This document shows positions 5,062 through 6,548 of a DNA stretch of 6,548 nucleotides, piece by piece. A model generated the notes under the pieces. The model made no database searches. It was not told the DNA's origin and saw nothing but the letters and a program-made list of their open reading frames with translations. Numbering within the stretch: the stretch's first letter is position 1; every line of letters starts with the position of its first letter. The stretch lies in the NCBI GenBank assembly GCA_036274615.1, contig DASUFK010000251.1, forward strand, positions 1 through 6,548, given 5' to 3'. This DNA comes from FEN-1219 sp036274615. GTDB lineage: Bacteria > Pseudomonadota > Gammaproteobacteria > Steroidobacterales > Rariloculaceae. The position numbers and the translations under genes are program-made.

Positions 5062-6192
5062 TTAGCCGGGATTCGCGCGGGCGAGACACCGCTCGTAGCG
5101 CTCGTCCACCCTGTGCGCGAACCAGTCGGTGGTCAGGTTGCGCGTGATCTTCGGGCTCTCGAGCCGGATCTGCGGCACCATCGCACGAGGCAACGGTTTG
5201 CTGCGCCCGCGCTCGGCCAGCGCGAACAGCCGTTCATAGAGCCGGGTACGGTCGAACGATGCTTCGTCCGCACGCTCGAGGTCGTTGCGGATCTGCGATT
5301 CGCTCAGCTCGAGCGGTTTGGCGAGCTTGCGCACGGCGAGCTCCGTCTTGCTCGGCGAGCGGCTGCCGGGAATCAGCAAGTCGCCGTCGAGCGCGAGGCG
5401 CGTGCCGGATGCGAGAGTGACCGCGCTTTGAAACGCCACGTTGCGGCTCGCGTAATGTCCCGCGTTGAAGTCGGCGAATCGATACAGCATGTCGTCGTAG
5501 GGCGCCGGGTAGTCGAGCAGATGGGCGGCGCCGAAGTACACGCCGCCGCGACGCGTGAACACCTCGTCGCGAAGGTTGCCGTCGTACGGGTACGGATAGC
5601 GCTTCTGCGCCGCATGCTTCTCGGCGAACGCGATGCCAACTTGCATGGGGCCTCCGGTGCGGACCGGATTCAAATCCCCGAACAACCGCTCGCCGAGCGG
5701 CACGACACGAATGAAGTCCTCGAAAATTTCGCTGAGCTCCTTTTCGGTCTTCACGTGCTCGAGCCGCTCGCCGTAGCTCATGCCGTTCGGCGACGGAATC
5801 TTCAGCGCGGCGCTTACCACGATTTTCGGAATCCTGTGGCTCGCGGCACGTGCGTCGATCTGGCGGCGAGCGATCGCGGGCAGCCCCGGCACCGCGGGGT
5901 CGACGCGAAAAGTCGATTCCTGCTCGATCACGGCCGCCACCGCGCAGGTGTTGGCCGCGGTGGGCGCAATGCGCAGCGCCTCGAACGCCGCGTGGATATC
6001 GACGGCCCACCCCTGACGGTTTGCGATGTTGGCGGGCAGTAGCTTCGCGATTGCGGCTCGCGCGACGTCGGGGTCCACGGCCGGAGCGCGCTGCGGCTGG
6101 CTCACGCAGCCGGCGAGCGCGGCGCACACCAGCGCTAGCGCGATCGATGCGCGGCCACGTGCGTGCACGTGCACGGAGATCGTCGATTTCAT
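5062..6192 (-). CDS. DUF1615 family lipoprotein, possible murein-active enzyme
   Basis: 376 residues. The ATG at 6192 begins MKSTISVHVHARGR, followed by a hydrophobic segment and lipobox LAGC with the lipidated Cys at residue 29; the next residue is Val, so retention in the inner membrane by the Asp rule is not expected and the outer membrane is likely. The frame extends 12 codons to a TTG at 6228, with no ribosome site at either place. The body matches DUF1615 throughout: NRQGWAVDI, CAVAAVIEQESTF (E92, S93), LKIPSPNGMSYGER, ELSEIFEDFIRVVPLGERLFG, NPVRTGGPMQV (GGPMQV at 180-185), DFNAGHYASRN (FNAG at 242-245). The order ES, GxMQV, NAG echoes lysozyme-like lytic transglycosylases, hence a possible role in peptidoglycan cleavage (inference). 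Its first part is duplicated at 3433-3538. Confidence 0.9.
   Translation of the reverse strand: MKSTISVHVHARGRASIALALVCAALAGCVSQPQRAPAVDPDVARAAIAKLLPANIANRQGWAVDIHAAFEALRIAPTAANTCAVAAVIEQESTFRVDPAVPGLPAIARRQIDARAASHRIPKIVVSAALKIPSPNGMSYGERLEHVKTEKELSEIFEDFIRVVPLGERLFGDLNPVRTGGPMQVGIAFAEKHAAQKRYPYPYDGNLRDEVFTRRGGVYFGAAHLLDYPAPYDDMLYRFADFNAGHYASRNVAFQSAVTLASGTRLALDGDLLIPGSRSPSKTELAVRKLAKPLELSESQIRNDLERADEASFDRTRLYERLFALAERGRSKPLPRAMVPQIRLESPKITRNLTTDWFAHRVDERYERCLARANPG
6039..6144. repeat. 106-base direct repeat, right copy
   Basis: The intact partner of the repeat at 3433-3538; here it codes for the hydrophobic signal segment, lipobox and first residues of the mature DUF1615 lipoprotein (residues 17-51). 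The repeat ends fall inside the gene, not at its borders. Confidence 0.95.
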
Positions 6193-6299
6193 CCGGAAAA
6201 GACTGCGCAATCGCGCGAAGCACCGCAACCGACAGCGATTACCGCGCGATGAGCGCCGGGTCCTCGATGTCAGCCTTGAAGAGCCAACCCGGACCGGGC
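6193..6299. other. non-coding stretch with a possible C-terminal tail of a lost gene
   Basis: No complete gene and no good ribosome site for the DUF1615 gene are visible here. On the minus strand, 6290 down to a TAA at 6239-6241 reads GWLFKADIEDPALIAR, with codons as GC-rich at the third position as in real genes nearby; the frame closes upstream at a TGA near 6317. It could be the last codons of a deleted gene that once lay ahead of the DUF1615 gene, but it is too short to name. Confidence 0.25.
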
Positions 6300-6410
6300 G
6301 AGCGACGACGTCAGCGCGGCGGCGGCCGGTTGCTGCGCGTGCCGCAGGAGGATTGCTGCCAGGCGCTCTCGGTGCCGCCGGCGCTCAAGTACCAAGCGGA
6401 CGGTGGACCC
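6300..6410 (+). pseudogene. internal fragment of a HipA-type kinase gene
   Basis: The plus strand from 6327 reads RLLRVPQEDCCQALSVPP, followed by ALKYQADGGP. This lines up with the segment of HipA toxins that in E. coli reads LLRLPQEDMCQTFGLP then VKYESDGGP, ahead of the catalytic loop. The preceding ERRRQRGG (from 6300) may be a decayed form of the VERFDR motif. HipA is a serine kinase toxin that inactivates glutamyl-tRNA synthetase and is held by HipB. Here nothing before about 6300 resembles the N-terminal part, and similarity stops at the Pro codon ending at 6410, so the catalytic and metal-binding residues are absent. No HipB is present. About 37 codons of a dead gene; a profile search of the translation would confirm. 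Confidence 0.65.
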
Positions 6411-6420
6411 CGCCGGCAGC

Positions 6421-6548
6421 TCAGATCGCGTACAGCGGATGCGAGGGTGCGGCGCCCATGCGCACGCGACCCGCGTCCTCGAACCACATCGCTTGGCCCA
6501 CGATGTGCCGGCGCATCGCATGCATGTCGCGGTGGGCGCGCTCTAGCG
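6421..6548 (-). CDS. unrecognised protein, C-terminal 41 residues only
   Basis: The minus strand enters from the right edge reading LERAHRDMHAMRRHIVGQ, then AMWFEDAGRVRMG and SHPLYAI, and stops at TGA (6421-6423). Codon use strongly favours G or C at third positions, and the composition looks like a folded protein end with an Arg/His-rich helix followed by a short strand pair, so I take it for the end of a real gene. I do not recognise the family. Its stop lies 10 bases from the point where the HipA similarity ends, so this gene end may mark one side of a recombination joint. A GCCGGCG/CGCCGGC inverted repeat (6377-6383 and 6411-6417) lies just past the stop, with a long 27-base loop and no T run. 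Confidence 0.6.
   Translation of the reverse strand, partial: LERAHRDMHAMRRHIVGQAMWFEDAGRVRMGAAPSHPLYAI

Noticed and set aside
4888..6042. A 384-codon plus-strand open frame opposite the DUF1615 gene
   Set aside because: It overlaps a clearly recognised gene on the other strand and translates to an Arg/His/Ala-rich chain without motifs; an antisense shadow.
1..6548. Possible intact defence or toxin-antitoxin system, CRISPR array or insertion sequence
   Set aside because: Only fragments of HicB and HipA are found; no regularly spaced repeats, no transposase and no terminal inverted repeats could be seen.

Overview
The window is GC-rich, gene-dense bacterial DNA. The gene families point to a proteobacterium, most likely a gammaproteobacterium of the Steroidobacter/Nevskia type: a DUF1615 lipoprotein, a DUF6152 protein with a second C-terminal domain, a protein whose mature end begins QWVSYPT, a MmgE/PrpD protein and a periplasmic GlcG/HbpS protein. 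This placement is an inference from family distribution. There are no rRNA or tRNA genes, CRISPR arrays, transposase genes or complete insertion sequences.

Layout. Left block (1-3204): a 5' portion of a secreted protein gene (minus, running off the left edge), then a Tat-signal MmgE/PrpD family gene (minus), a roughly 190-base divergent promoter region, and a secreted DUF6152 protein gene (plus). Middle scar (3205-3555): the C-terminal end of a HicB-type antitoxin (plus), followed by a truncated copy of the beginning of a DUF1615 lipoprotein gene (minus). Right block (3556-6192): three minus-strand genes, read in the order DUF1615 lipoprotein, GlcG/HbpS-like protein, exported NAD(P)-binding SDR-like protein, separated by gaps of a little over 100 bases. 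Right scar (6193-6420): a fragment of a HipA kinase gene (plus) and a possible short C-terminal tail of another gene (minus). At the right edge is the last 41 codons of an unrecognised minus-strand gene.

How it fits together. All six genes whose N-terminus is visible encode an export signal (four Sec, one Tat, one lipoprotein), including two enzyme families that are normally cytoplasmic. The cargo therefore looks like a set of cell-envelope proteins of largely unknown function, possibly linked to uptake or breakdown of small molecules; the substrate cannot be read from the sequence.

The most noteworthy structure is the pair of 106-base direct repeats (3433-3538 and 6039-6144, 102 of 106 identical, no gaps), which frame SDR, GlcG and most of DUF1615. 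Broken toxin-antitoxin genes (HicB on one side, HipA on the other) lie just outside each repeat. This looks like a rearrangement-prone segment and a toxin-antitoxin graveyard, not an intact new defence system.
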